Assembly: GCA_949128115.1 (NCBI GenBank)
Contig: OX421962.1
Coordinates: forward strand, 104,748,836-104,812,835
Direction: 5' to 3'
Origin: Anaspis maculata
Taxonomy: Eukaryota; Arthropoda; Insecta; Coleoptera; Scraptiidae
Length of the DNA stretch: 64,000 nt
In this document: piece by piece, positions 52,901 through 63,249 of the stretch
Position numbering within the stretch: position 1 is the stretch's first letter
Layout of the letters: each line of letters opens with the position of its first letter
Notes under the pieces: model-generated
Database searches by the model: none
What the model was told of the DNA's origin: nothing
What the model saw: only the letters and a program-made list of their open reading frames with translations
Program-made: the position numbers and the translations under genes

Positions 52901-55900
52901 CAGGAAGCCGGCTCCCTTCAAAGGAACAAGTGCTTTTAGTTTCCATTCACCATCACAAGGAAATGAAAGAAACACTTTCGGATACTGTTCGCTCATGAAA
53001 GATCTTACCACCATAAAGGTAGTAAAAGACGACCCTGACTGTCGGCAATGTAGCGAAGAGAAGACATAAACTCCTCTCCACATATTATGTCAGTGTCTAC
53101 TGTCTTGCTCTTGGAGCAGTGAGACACTCGTACTTTAGGGCTTAGTATACAGTGACGGATTAACCAATAGGCTAAGTAGGCTGCAGCCTAGCGCGCCTCG
53201 ATAAAAAGGGGCGCCGACCGAGGCGAAATTGAAAAAAGCATGACCCACGAAAAATGTTGTACTTTCATGTTCCATATTGTTGCAATAATTTTAGCCCAGC
53301 TAGAAAAGTTGGAAAGGTACTTTCCGGCATCCACTGAGAAGTGCTATGGAAAAAATGAATTGAAATGCTGGCAACTTATAAATTATGAATAAAATGAATA
53401 AATCTTATTATAGGGTGACTACCTACGCACCTTTGCTCATAAAAAACTGGTAACTGTACTCGAAAGTGAACCGTTGAAAAGGTGAAAGTTCTTTGTCCCA
53501 CGGCGCCGGCGCAAGACACTGGGAAAAAGGTTGTATTTTTGTTTGTAGCTCAAGCGAAGAAGCGAATGAATGTCACCCACCATCTTTGAAATAACATAAA
53601 ATGACTTTTTTCAAGGAGATAGACGTCTACCAATATATGTATAGAAATGAAAATCACCTGCCGACAGGCTGAAAGGGTCTATTCAGTCACTAGTGTTTAA
53701 CACTTAACATACCTACTTACAGTGTGCTACTCTATGATTCTATGATTCTTAAACAGCCTATACATTTTTTATTCAATCTTCAAAATTGAAGACAAAATCA
53801 AAGGCGGATTTTCTTCAATCATTGTTGTAGTTCCAAAAGTGAAGGGGGGGGGGCACCGAAATGAATCAGCCTAGGGCGCCACTGCTTTCTAATCCGTCAC
53901 TGTATGTATATCTCGTAGAACCAGAGGAGATAGCAACCAGATCCATAAGTCTCGTACTCAACTTTTTTGAGGCAACGGGGGTTATGAAGTAAACATCCAA
54001 GGGGCACAATAAACTGTTGTTTCATTGCAAGGGGTACGAACCTGAACCCAAGAAAATAATAATAATATTGCCTAGTTTTAATATCATTTTGAGTTTGTGA
54101 TTTCTAGTGTCCCCAATTAAAGCAACTAACTAATACTTGAAAATCGTCTTTTTTGCCTACTTTTATAAAACTGATCAAAGTGTGCAACCTCTAAATATCA
54201 TCCAATCTTCTCGAAATTTGGCATACATACCTTTTACATCACTGAGACTCGGGGCGTGAGCAAAGTCTACAAAAATTTTACATTTCATTTTTAACCTTAC
54301 AAAATGAAACACCCTACTGAACAACGGTCAACGGTCCATAAGTACGGCGAACGCAGGGGTACATACGAGACGATCGACGTCTCTGGAGGGAGAGTACTGT
54401 GGCGGCTCTCATATGGGCATGTGGCGAAGGAACTGTTGTCTCCCCGATAGCTTAGTGGTCATCCGAGGAGTATCTATCCGGCAAATGGAAGACTCGGGTT
54501 CGAGTCCCGGTCAGGGCAGACACTTTTTCTCCGTCACATCGCGCCATAGTCTGATTAGACCTGAAGGGTCAAAGATTTGAGCTGTTATGGAAAAGATATT
54601 GCGCTTAGTGACTCTTTTGTGTAAGTCGAGCGTTTTTGAATTTTCATTCCCGTCTATATTGATGATTATGGGATGGGACGTGTCTTGGATTCAGTTTAAC
54701 AGACTTGGGTTATTTGCACACAATTTTGATAGTGGAGAACCGCCACTATCAAAACTGTTATCAGCTGGTCTCGAAGAATAAGCACCTGTTTTTTATCAAT
54801 ACCGCCTGTTAGTATGTTGCCTGTTGTCATCAATATAAAAATCTTGAAGCATGACTTTGCACTCTGCAGGTTTCAGGAAAGTTGTTCATCTTATCCTATG
54901 CCAGCTGCTGGAGGTACTGAGTGGCAAGGAACGAGACAAGACCTGTTCCGTGTGTGACTGTGTTTAATTGATGAATACTGATTGGTTCGGTAGCATTCGT
55001 TGGTAGTTTAGATCCGCTTCAGAGACTAAAATCTGCCTGTACATTTTGGCAATATCCGTAGATATTACAAATTGATTTCGGAATCTGTTTAGACCTTTCG
55101 CTCTCACATGCAGTTTGTGGATCATTAAAATTGAATAAAAAAATCTGACCAAGTTAAAATATTTCAGGAATGAAAAACAAACAGTGTAGCATGATCCGTG
55201 GTAAAGGACTCGGAGGCAGCACCATCATAAACTCCCTGGCGTACGTCCGAGGCAACAAAAGAGATTTCGACCACTGGGCCGATCTCGGCAACCCAGGCTG
55301 GGCATACGCTGACGTTCTGCCCTACTTCAAAAAATCTGAAAACGCTCATTTTCGGAATCAAGAACCTGGATATCACGGCTTGGGCGGTCCATTGGATGTC
55401 GAATACTCTCTTCCGTCTAAAGCAACGTTGATGAATTTCTTAGAAGCCAACATGGAACTGGGGAAGAACATTGGCGATTACAACGGTGAAACACAGGACG
55501 TCGTTTCCTCGATACAATTAAACACACGCCACGGTAAGAGAGCCAGTACTGGAAGGGCATACATCGACCCGGTACGAAACAGGACAAACTTGAACGTAAC
55601 CATCCATTCCTTAGTCACTAAAGTTACAATCGAAGACAAAACAGCTCGAGGAGTATTGTTCCAGAAAACCGATGGTAAACTGTACTGTGCCAACGCAACG
55701 AAAGAAGTTATTTTATCCGGGGGCGTTTTCAATTCACCGCAGTTGTTGATGTTGTCTGGAGTTGGACCGAAAAAAGTTCTGGAGAAGTTTCAAATACCAC
55801 TCGTGGCTAACATGGCTCAGGTCGGTGGGAATTTGCAAGACCACACTGCTTTTTTCGGCGCATTTTTCAAAACAAACTACACAGTGGTCAATAACAACGC

Positions 55901-56597
55901 GACTGAGCAAATCAAGCAATTTTTGAACGGATTGGGTCCCCTGACCACTACCGGAAACACCGCGCTTTCCTACTTGAAACTTCCAGGGGACGACCGACCG
56001 CAAATCGGGATCATTTTCCTCAGTTCCAATAGCACTTCCAAACTGCACGGAAGCCCGTTCAATTTCAACGACGGGATTCAAAACTGGATCAGAATGATCG
56101 ACCCGATGACGTCTGTTCGCTTCCACGTCTCTTTGTTGCATCCGAAATCCAAAGGAACGCTCACGTTGAAATCGGCGGATCCGTTGGATTTTCCAGACAT
56201 CGATTTGAATTTGTTGTCGGAAAAGCAAGACGTTGATACGTTGGTGGCGGGCATAGAACACGTGATGGAACTGGTCAAGACTGAAGCCTTCAGAAAAATC
56301 GACGCGAAGCTCATCAATTTGCCCGTGTGCGGCGAGTACAGGAAGGGTACGAAGAAGTTTTGGCAGTGTGCCGTGCGGCAGATGTCTTCGTCGATTTTTC
56401 ATCCGATATCGACGTGCAGGATGGGAAAGAGTGCCGCAGATTCCGTGGTCGATGCGGCCGGATGCGTTCACGGGTTGAAGAAGTTGAGGGTTGTGGACGG
56501 CAGCGTGATCCCGGCAACCACGTCCGGGCATTTGAATGCAGTTATCGTGATGATGGCCGAGAAGATCGCTGATAAGATTAAGAAGTGTTATGAATGA
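49735..56597 (+). CDS. Secreted GMC oxidoreductase (glucose-dehydrogenase-like)
   Basis: Join of 49735-49915, 50151-50366 and 55168-56597, 608 aa, the usual size for insect GMC enzymes. A signal peptide ([19 protein letters not shown]) is followed by a spacer helix. Next come the FAD-binding [19 protein letters not shown] and the GMC signature around [19 protein letters not shown]. Further on are the second signature near [16 protein letters not shown] and the C-terminal [11 protein letters not shown] with the catalytic His. SGHLNAV supplies a second His of the active-site pair. The enzyme oxidises an alcohol or sugar using FAD; the substrate cannot be told from sequence. All intron phases agree. 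Intron 2 (4801 bp) is filled with BEL/Pao and foldback DNA. Confidence 0.92.
50151..50366 (+). CDS. GMC oxidoreductase exon 2: FAD dinucleotide fold
   Basis: Acceptor TTTCTTGCAG. It encodes [16 protein letters not shown] to LLIEAGGEE and [14 protein letters not shown], ending in phase 1 before GTAAGC. Confidence 0.92.
51291..51508. mobile_element. Foldback MITE inside the BEL/Pao relic
   Basis: GGGCCGCTATTCTTGAATCG and AAAAAGTCCCTGGGAGT pair with CTCTCAGGGACTTTT and ATTCAAGAATAGCGGCCC. The centre GCCTAAAATCGTGGTTTTTAGGC is itself palindromic. It splits the RNase H region. Confidence 0.8.
52023..52176 (-). mobile_element. tRNA-like sequence enclosed by 30-bp TIRs, copy 1
   Basis: GTGGCGGCTCTCATGTGGGC at the left is inverted as GCTCATATGAGAGCCGCCAC at the right. 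The core on the minus strand has an A-box-like GATAGTTAGTGG, an exact B-box GGTTCGAGTCC (52075-52085), a CCAT-CCGGCAA-ATGG anticodon-type arm and near-complementary ends. It looks tRNA-derived, but with a C before the would-be anticodon it is not a functional tRNA gene. Confidence 0.65.
53150..53902. mobile_element. hAT-like MITE (753 bp)
   Basis: CAGTGACGGATTA and TAATCCGTCACTG are exact 13-bp inverted ends. The flanks TTAGTATA and TATGTATA agree at 6 of 8 positions, consistent with an old 8-bp duplication. GCAGCCTAGCGCGCC / GGGCGCC lie sub-terminally. It is nested in the 2.5 kb foldback. Confidence 0.75.
54393..54545 (+). mobile_element. tRNA-like sequence, copy 2 (right TIR degraded)
   Basis: GTGGCGGCTCTCATATGGGC opens the unit. 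The A-box-like TAGCTTAGTGGTC is near 54448 and the B-box GGTTCGAGTCC is at 54497-54507. The right end CTCCGTCACATCGCGCC is a decayed terminal repeat. Opposite orientation to copy 1. Confidence 0.65.
55168..56597 (+). CDS. GMC oxidoreductase exon 3: catalytic body
   Basis: Acceptor ATATTTCAG. The frame is uninterrupted for 475 codons from [18 protein letters not shown] to [13 protein letters not shown] and TGA. It holds both GMC signatures and the substrate domain. Confidence 0.95.
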
Positions 56598-56606
56598 AAA
56601 TTTTCA

Positions 56607-56612
56607 ATAAAA
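56607..56612 (+). terminator. GMC oxidoreductase polyadenylation signal
   Basis: AATAAA nine bases after the stop codon, giving a very short 3' UTR. Confidence 0.7.
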
Positions 56613-56702
56613 ATCCAAAAGAGTACTGAATACATTTCAAACCCATATGCACTCCTAGGCCTTAGCTACAAGATGTGTAAATTGTAGTTGTAATTCATAG
56701 TT

Positions 56703-56930
56703 AACCCAGCCGGTAACGGGGGGGACTCCGGCTTTGGGAGCAATTCTAGGGATCGTGGGTTCCAATCCTGCTCGGGCCAGGTGAAAATTTTCATGCGCTC
56801 TCTAGTACCTACCTTGGCGTGTACTACCGTGCAGTCACGTCAAGGAAAAAAAGGGTGAGACGAGAAGGACACCGAAAAAAGGGTGCTTATAGCCTAGCTG
56901 TTGATGTGTCCATAAGGTGGGTGAATGGTG
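56703..56930 (+). mobile_element. SINE-like unit with tRNA-derived head
   Basis: A GC-rich head with GTGGGTTCCAATCCTG as a weak B-box is followed by an unrelated body (GTGCAGTCACGTCAAGG) and A-rich runs. Only one copy is seen here, so the family is not proven. Confidence 0.35.
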
Positions 56931-57299
56931 TGTTAATCACCCGGTACCGCTAAAAATGTTCTGCAGTACCTACTTCAGCAATTGGTACGGTTTTATATTG
57001 TGAACATTTTTGGGGAAAAAGGAGTATTTTGCTAAAACGACCCCTTTAAAATAAAAAATTGTCGCCTGCGGCGCAACTGGAAGGCTCCGCTCCCTAGAGC
57101 CTCCTTTGCTTCTAGCGTACCGATGAGGGGCAACAAAATTTGATTTTGCACCTCCTAGAAAAAACTAGATCAGGCACTGCTGAATGGTAGCCTGAAAAAT
57201 GTCAGCGATCTTCCTTGTTGGGCCACACCTCCTTATGTGCTGACAATTGGACTCATTCTCAAATAGGTATAGGAGGATTACCTTGGACAAGGTAAGGAA

Positions 57300-57551
57300 T
57301 CACAAGAGTTTTATCAACGTCATTTGACATGCCACTCCAGTTTCGGATGGAATTTTTCCCCTCTCAATTACCTCATATTTCTCAGACAGCCCCTCAACGG
57401 CCATTATTTTGAAAACTTCAAAGTTCTGGCAGTCTAGTATAACACCACCGTTCTTTATTTTCATATCTGTTACCACCACCGCACTCGACTTCAATGCATT
57501 GAAGCCGGCCGCATAAGCGGACGAAAACAAACGGGGGAAAAATTCAATCAA
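57300..57551 (-). pseudogene. Non-LTR ORF1 (gag-like) fragment
   Basis: The 83-codon frame reads ALKSSAVVVTDMKIKNGGVI then LDCQN and LSEKYEVIERGKIP. The pattern K-NGGVI-x-C followed by L-EKYEV is that of Jockey-type ORF1 proteins before the zinc knuckles. The fragment is isolated. Confidence 0.45.
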
Positions 57552-58874
57552 AGCCGAGGAATCGAGCGTGTAATATTCAGAGTCAAGTGATCAATAAAAT
57601 ATGTTGTTACCTATTTCCATATATGTATAATAGGTCATTGACCTTATTGGGGAAAATGGCCCATTCGTATAGGAAGATTTAGGGAAATAATTGTATGAAA
57701 AGATCTAAGTTGCCGTCAGGCATCGTCGGCTGTCACGTCAGTTTAAGACACGTAAAAACTGTCAATTTGCTGTCTTGTTAATTTATTGCCGCAATTTTTT
57801 TTGTTCCTGTGAACCATTGGGACCCCGCAGGCTCTTTATTGGGCTCTACATCGATGACCCAGCGTCATCACAGACCTTTATTTGCATCATCCCTAGCTTT
57901 CACCCAAGGAACAGCAACAGCGACTGTCACCTCCCGGCGGACCAAGTTCTCTGCACACACCAAGTGTTTGCACGCCAGAGGAAGTCACCTTGAGCTGGCC
58001 TCGTCGTTAATCACCTTTTTCTAGAGATTTTTTGCTGGGACCTCATCTGGAGATCCGCATTCTATATTCTACAATTCGCCACCTTTGTCATTGGGACGCA
58101 AACATTTGTTGTGTCCCCACTGTCAAGATCCAGGTTTAGGCTCGCTTTGTGACTCATTGGGGATTGGGGGATCAATCAGCAGGCGCTAAATGACAGAAAT
58201 GGCAGGGGCAGGAGCTACTTGCTAAGCAGCATACCATGCTTGCATCTGCCTGCGGAAGGTGTGATGTAACAGTCACCAGTCGCAAGTTTTTCACCGCAAC
58301 TGCAATGCAACGCATTGCTGGTAGCGCATTCTTCCAGCCCATCACCTCTGGAGCTAGATCCACTATTAGCCAGCTTAATACGCTAACCAGAAGATCAAAT
58401 AGGGTACACAAAAGCAAACCCTCTTTCACGTTATTTCTACTTGTCAAATTTCATATAATTGATGTGGGTATGGCAGGTATCTACTGGTGCCTACTTAGGC
58501 TACTAGACGTCCGAGTATGTGTTCCTCTCAAAAAATTCCTGCACAATCAAGTACCGAGCTCTACACTAGGTGGCGTTTTTTAAATGTAAATCGCCTATAG
58601 TATGTACGATAAAAATTGATACAACCCGCTCATGGAAGGATCATCCGCTGGCACGCCTAGCCCTTAGATCCGATATCAACGCGCCATATTGAAATACCAT
58701 TTGGGCATGTTTCCACGACTATACGTCGTTTAGTGTCGTTTTGGATGCGAGAAATTGATTCTGAATGGCTTGAAATGGAGGCGTATCGACGGAAATTGAC
58801 TGCTGTACCTGGACCGATCCGCCTGGGCTGCCATCGAGTTCCCGACTTGTCATCTCTGGTGACGAGTGCTTCTG
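57552..58874. other. No gene recognised
   Basis: Short ORFs on both strands, up to 115 codons at 58236-58583, with no motif. No clear repeat structure was noticed. Confidence 0.4.
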
Positions 58875-59330
58875 CGGGTCAGTTAGCGATGTGTTTCGAC
58901 CCACTTCGAGGAAGCTGTGTAAAGACGCGTTGAGGCTGTGTCGCTACCCACCTGGAGGACGTAGAGTTAAAGCCCTTTGGTGCCGTGTTTTGACCCATTT
59001 GGAGGGAGTCGCGTTGAAACCCTTTGGTTACTGTGTCTCGATCCGCCTGTAGAATGCAGAGTTGGAATCCATTGATGCTGTGTTCCGATCCCCCTTGAGG
59101 ACGCAGTGTTGAGATCATTCCAGGCTGTGTTTCGACTCGACCCACCTAGAGGTAGTTATGTTGCTACTCTAATGAGTTTTCGACCCACCTCTGGGACGTG
59201 GAGTGGAGATCCTTGGTTGCTGTGTCTCGATCCGCCTTTGGGAGCCGCGTCGAAACCCGGTTCGATGTTTGTTTTGACCCCTCTGCAGGTGGTAGAGTTG
59301 AGATCCGTTGATAATGTGTTGGTTGGATGG
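58875..59330. repeat. Degenerate tandem repeat, about 51-bp unit, eight to nine copies
   Basis: The unit consensus is roughly GCTGTGTTTCGACCCACCT, then GAGGACG and AGAGTTGAGATCCNTTGG. Because 51 is a multiple of three, minus-strand frames show a 17-residue repeat (TKGF and MGQNTAPKGF-like). No initiation context or signal supports a gene. Confidence 0.75.
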
Positions 59331-59773
59331 TTGGACTTTTAAGTACAAGAGCGTAATTATACCATGAGGAGCCGTCGACTGAAGATATCAAGAATGTATA
59401 AGCTTGCTCCTGGAATGAAAACATTCTTATTTGAAATTAAAGAGATTAATCTGATACCCAACGACTTAACCGTTCAGATAAGGACTTTGTGAAATGAATT
59501 GTTATTAGGACAAGAATAGATATAGTGTAGACGGCGATTACTTATTGTTAGGGTAAGGGTTATTCCGACACCTCTCCGCATTGGCTTTTCGGCGAGCACC
59601 CTGTATAGTAAATTATCTACGTTTTGCTTCTCCTGACTGCGGTATTATCTCACAGACTGATTTATTTATTTTCCGTGTCCGGAGTCGCCAGGTACGTACA
59701 ACAATAAAAAAAATTACAAAAACAAAAGTATAGGTAATAACAGATGAAGGAATTGTAAATCAATGTGAATATT

Positions 59774-60400
59774 TTAAATATGTTGCCAATATTCTGCTGT
59801 TTTAACGCCTTTTTCGCTAGCAATCAAAACATCGTGGAGTGTGCATGATTCTGTCAAGTTGTTGCAGATCAACAGATGTTCAGGGGTCTGTGGCAAACCA
59901 CAAGTGCAAATGTCATCTTCCAGATATCCCCACCTGACGAGGTTTGAGTTGCATCTCGACACACCAGTTCTGAGTCTGTTCAGTGTTCGCCACGTTCGAA
60001 AAGTTAGTGTAAAACCTGGGGCTGGTTCTTCTCTCAATTCGATAAGAGGTTCAGGATTTTTCAATTTCCAAAGTTCATTACGGCGTGTTTTAGCAGTGGT
60101 GTTAATTGCTTGTGTACTGCACGTAAAGCTTTTCCGTAACCTAAGCCTGGTTGCCTGCAATGGATGGTCGAACATTGGATGACGAGAGTCTGTTTCCTGT
60201 TTTCTTTTCTCCACCTCAGCAGATAACAACAACGAACTAGCGCGTATATAGGGCGTGCTCAAAAAGTTTTCCATTATAAAGTTTTGTTCCTTGACTTGAG
60301 CAGATAATTGTTTCGCGCACACCATGATCGGTTCGAAAGTTTTTGGAAGGGTGGAATTTGGTTTAATATTTCCGGTTATTAGTCCATAGTCCGGGGGCAT
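59774..60400 (-). pseudogene. Non-LTR ORF2 C-terminal fragment
   Basis: The 208-codon open frame ends FRTWRTLNRLRTGVSRCNSN, RWGYLEDDICTCGLPQTPEH and LLICNNL. This C-terminal pattern (LNRLRTG, then C-C-x-H-C) is typical of Jockey/R1-type ORF2 after the reverse transcriptase. The N-terminal side is cut at the start of the 60393-62257 inverted repeat. The 3' flank at 59700-59730 is A-rich. It is a 5'-truncated copy. Confidence 0.75.
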
Positions 60401-62257
60401 AGGGTCAAAAAAGGCTTGGCCGTGTGCAGCTTCGTGAAGATATATAGGGATATGTCTTAATCGATTCCTGGGCGATCAAGGACCATGAAAAATTATGGGG
60501 GAATATTGACATCTGCTGCAGGCAAATGTGGTGGAGGCGCCAAAATGGGCTTCATCTGATGATAAGAAACTGGCTGTAGCTCGTTTGTTTTTAAACGGAT
60601 TTTAACATCTGAAACATCATTTTGTAGACAAAAAAATTCTCTTCTTATTTCATGGGTAAATTTACAAACGTCATTTCGGGAAACTGTCAAAATTGTCTCC
60701 ATAAGATATGCTAAATTCCGGCCTTTTTTCAAGGTTATCTGATATTTTTGAAACTTGGCAGTATTATAGATCTTGAGGTGCTCTTTCTGAATTTCCACTT
60801 TTCCACTTCATATATTTGCCGTTTTGGCCGCCATATTGGAAAGATGGCGCCTAAAAAACAGTTTTTTGTCAATATCTTCATTTCAGTCAATGTGAGGTGG
60901 AAGCGTTTGTATGCGAATGGAAGCTTATTCAATTCTCTACAATTTGACACCTTACTCGTGTACGTGCTATTTTCGGTTCTTGGGTTATGGCTTCCAGAGC
61001 TCCCTGAAGCATCAACTTTTGTCATCCAATCAGCATGTCAAGTTGAGCTTAGCTCCACGTGGCAGTCAAATTAACCATAAATAATGATGAATTGTCAACT
61101 ACAGACCATTAATCTCCAGAAAATTGATCATGGTAACGGTTGCTATGCAACTACAGGGTGAACTCTAAGGGAAAATTGACTTTGAGAAGGTGTAGCTTGA
61201 GAACCGTAAGTCGCACATGAGTGATCCATATGTCAAACTATAGAGAATTCAATAGACCTTCACTTTTTATATGAATTCTGAAATTTTATGAGAATTTCCA
61301 AAAAAAAAATTGAAAATGTTTTTTTTGGGCGCCATTTTTTCAAAATTATGGCCAGAACAGCAAAGATTCGAAGTGGAAAAGTGGATATTCTGAATAATGA
61401 CCCCAAATTTCATCATAATAATGAGTTTCGAATGTATCTGATATCCTTCAAATGCTATATTACCTTAATTTCTTTCTAAAGTCAGTTTGCTTCCACAGTT
61501 CACCCTGTAATTACACAAATAACATCACCATGATCGATTTTCTAAATTTTTATTATCTATGGTTTATGGCCAAGAGCTATTGATGGGTTATTTGCCTACT
61601 ACATGACGGTGGTATCAATTTAACATGCTGATTGAATGCCAAAAGTTGATGCTTCCGGAAGTTCTGAAAGCTCTAACTCAAGAACCGTGAATCGCACATG
61701 AGTGACTGATATGCCAAATTGTAGATATTGGAATAGGCTTTCCTCCGCATACATACATTTCAATCTTGAGTCAGTTGAATTCAAGATATTGACAAAAAAC
61801 TGTTTTTTGGGCGCCATCTTTCCAATATGGTGGCCAAAACGGCAAAGATACGAAGTGGAAAAGTGAAAATTCGGAAAGGGCACCTCAAGATCTATAATAC
61901 TGCCAAGTTTCAAAAATATCGGATAACCTTCAAAAAAGGGCGGAATTTAGCATGTCTTATAATAACAGTTTTGACAGTTTCACGAAATGACGTTTGAAAA
62001 TTTAGGTATGAAATAAGAAGAGATTTTTTTTGTCTACAAAATGACGGTCCAGATGTTGAAATCCGTTGAAAAACAAACGAGCTACAGCCAGTTTCTTATT
62101 ACCAGATGAAGCCCATTTTGGCGCCTCCACCATATTTGCCTGCAGTAGATACGAATATTCCACCATAATTTTTCATGGTCCTTGATCCCCCAGGAATCGA
62201 CTCAGACATAACTCTATATATCTTCACGAAGCTGCACACGGCACGACCTATGCCCCC
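60393..62257. repeat. Long inverted repeat (about 640-bp arms) with inner ACAGGGTG pair
   Basis: The left arm is 60393-61038 and the right arm 61623-62257. Landmarks are GGGGGCATAGG / CCTATGCCCCC, AAACTGGCTGTAGCTCGTTTG inverted at about 62078-62098, and GGAAAGATGGCGCC / GGCGCCATCTTTCC. Towards the centre, similarity continues more weakly to ACAGGGTGAACT near 61154 and AGTTCACCCTGTA near 61496. Phrases such as CGCACATGAGTGA occur in both inner and outer parts, suggesting several rounds of duplication. Confidence 0.88.
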
Positions 62258-62299
62258 ATACTACCAGTAAAATGAGGCGATTTTTATGCAAAAGTTGGA

Positions 62300-63055
62300 A
62301 CTAATTAGGGACTCGATGAAAAAAATATAGCAATGTAGAGAATGGAAAACTGAGTAAGAAAAACCAAAGTTTCATTTCCAGCCATCCCGGGAACCATGGT
62401 AAAAAAAATGAAGAAGATGGAAAAACCTTCTCCGCGGCCTTTCTTCTGGAACGCTGAGAGAACGGTGGGAGATGTGTGGAAACTGTCAGGGACAAAGTTG
62501 TAGAGAATTTAATAATCTACAAAAAAGTCTCCGAAGGCATACATCTAACTTCTTCAGTTTAGCCAATAATCGCGGTCAAAGTGGCGCGCCGGTCCAATGG
62601 ATTGGAAAAACTGTCCGCTTGCCATTTTTCCTGGAATGCTGCGAGAGCGACAAGAGATATTCAAAAATTGCGAGTGACAAAGTTGTAGAGAATTGAATGC
62701 CCCACTAGAAAGTTTTTGAGGCCAATCATTAGCCTTTTTAGTTTAGCCGTGAACTAGGCTCGAAGTTGCGCGAAGGTCCTGTTAATGAAGTGGTTCTTTC
62801 GGAAAACTTACAAAAATCCTAGACTCGATGGAAAATGAATGAAAATGTAGAGGATGAAAAACTGGATCTTAGAAACCAAAGTTTCATTCCACACCGTTCC
62901 GAGAAATCTGAGAAAAAAAAATAAAAACTTGACAAATTGCGATTTTCACTCCCAGCTTTCACACTGAATACTGAAATAAACGTAATAAATATGAAAAATG
63001 TGGACAGACAAGCTTGTAGAGAATGAAATGATCTATGAAAAATCCCGTGACGTCA
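62300..63055. repeat. Diverged direct duplications
   Basis: GACTCGATG-AAA to ACCAAAGTTTCATT at about 62311-62375 recurs at about 62822-62893. ACAAAGTTGTAGAGAATT at about 62492 and 62678 recurs as ACAAGCTTGTAGAGAATG at about 63007. No coding sequence recognised. Confidence 0.6.
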
Positions 63056-63249
63056 TGTATCTATCCTTTTCGACTTAGCTGCGGAGCGCTAATTAAGTTG
63101 GCACATGACTCGTGACGCGCTGCTACTGGCCAAACTGCTACGACCGACGCGACGTTCCGGTGATCGTTCGATTGATTATAAAACATGAGATAAGATTTTA
63201 AACAAATGCAAGCTTCCTTTAACGTCTGGTAACTATTGTTAAAAATGTA

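Larger units (their letters stand above)
52023..54545. mobile_element. 2.5 kb foldback with tRNA-like terminal units
   Basis: The left end is the unit at 52023-52176. The right end (about 54393-54545) is the same unit in opposite orientation. Sub-terminal arms also pair: 52310-52470 with 54160-54340, for example GCCCCGAGTCTATGTGATGT against ACATCACTGAGACTCGGGGC. The whole block interrupts the BEL/Pao reverse transcriptase relic. The spacer holds a hAT-like MITE. No ORF of note. Confidence 0.75.
50606..55152 (-). mobile_element. BEL/Pao pol relic filling GMC intron 2
   Basis: On the minus strand, reverse transcriptase pieces lie at about 55130-54964 ([19 protein letters not shown]), 54960-54860 ([20 protein letters not shown]), near 54835 (YIDD) and 54660-54550 ([17 protein letters not shown]). 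Sequence resumes at 52036-51833 ([13 protein letters not shown]). RNase H follows at 51788-51522 ([32 protein letters not shown]) and 50893-50606 ([22 protein letters not shown]). It is interrupted by a 2.5 kb foldback at 52023-54545 and a MITE at 51291-51508. Gag and integrase are absent. Full of stops, so dead. Confidence 0.85.
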
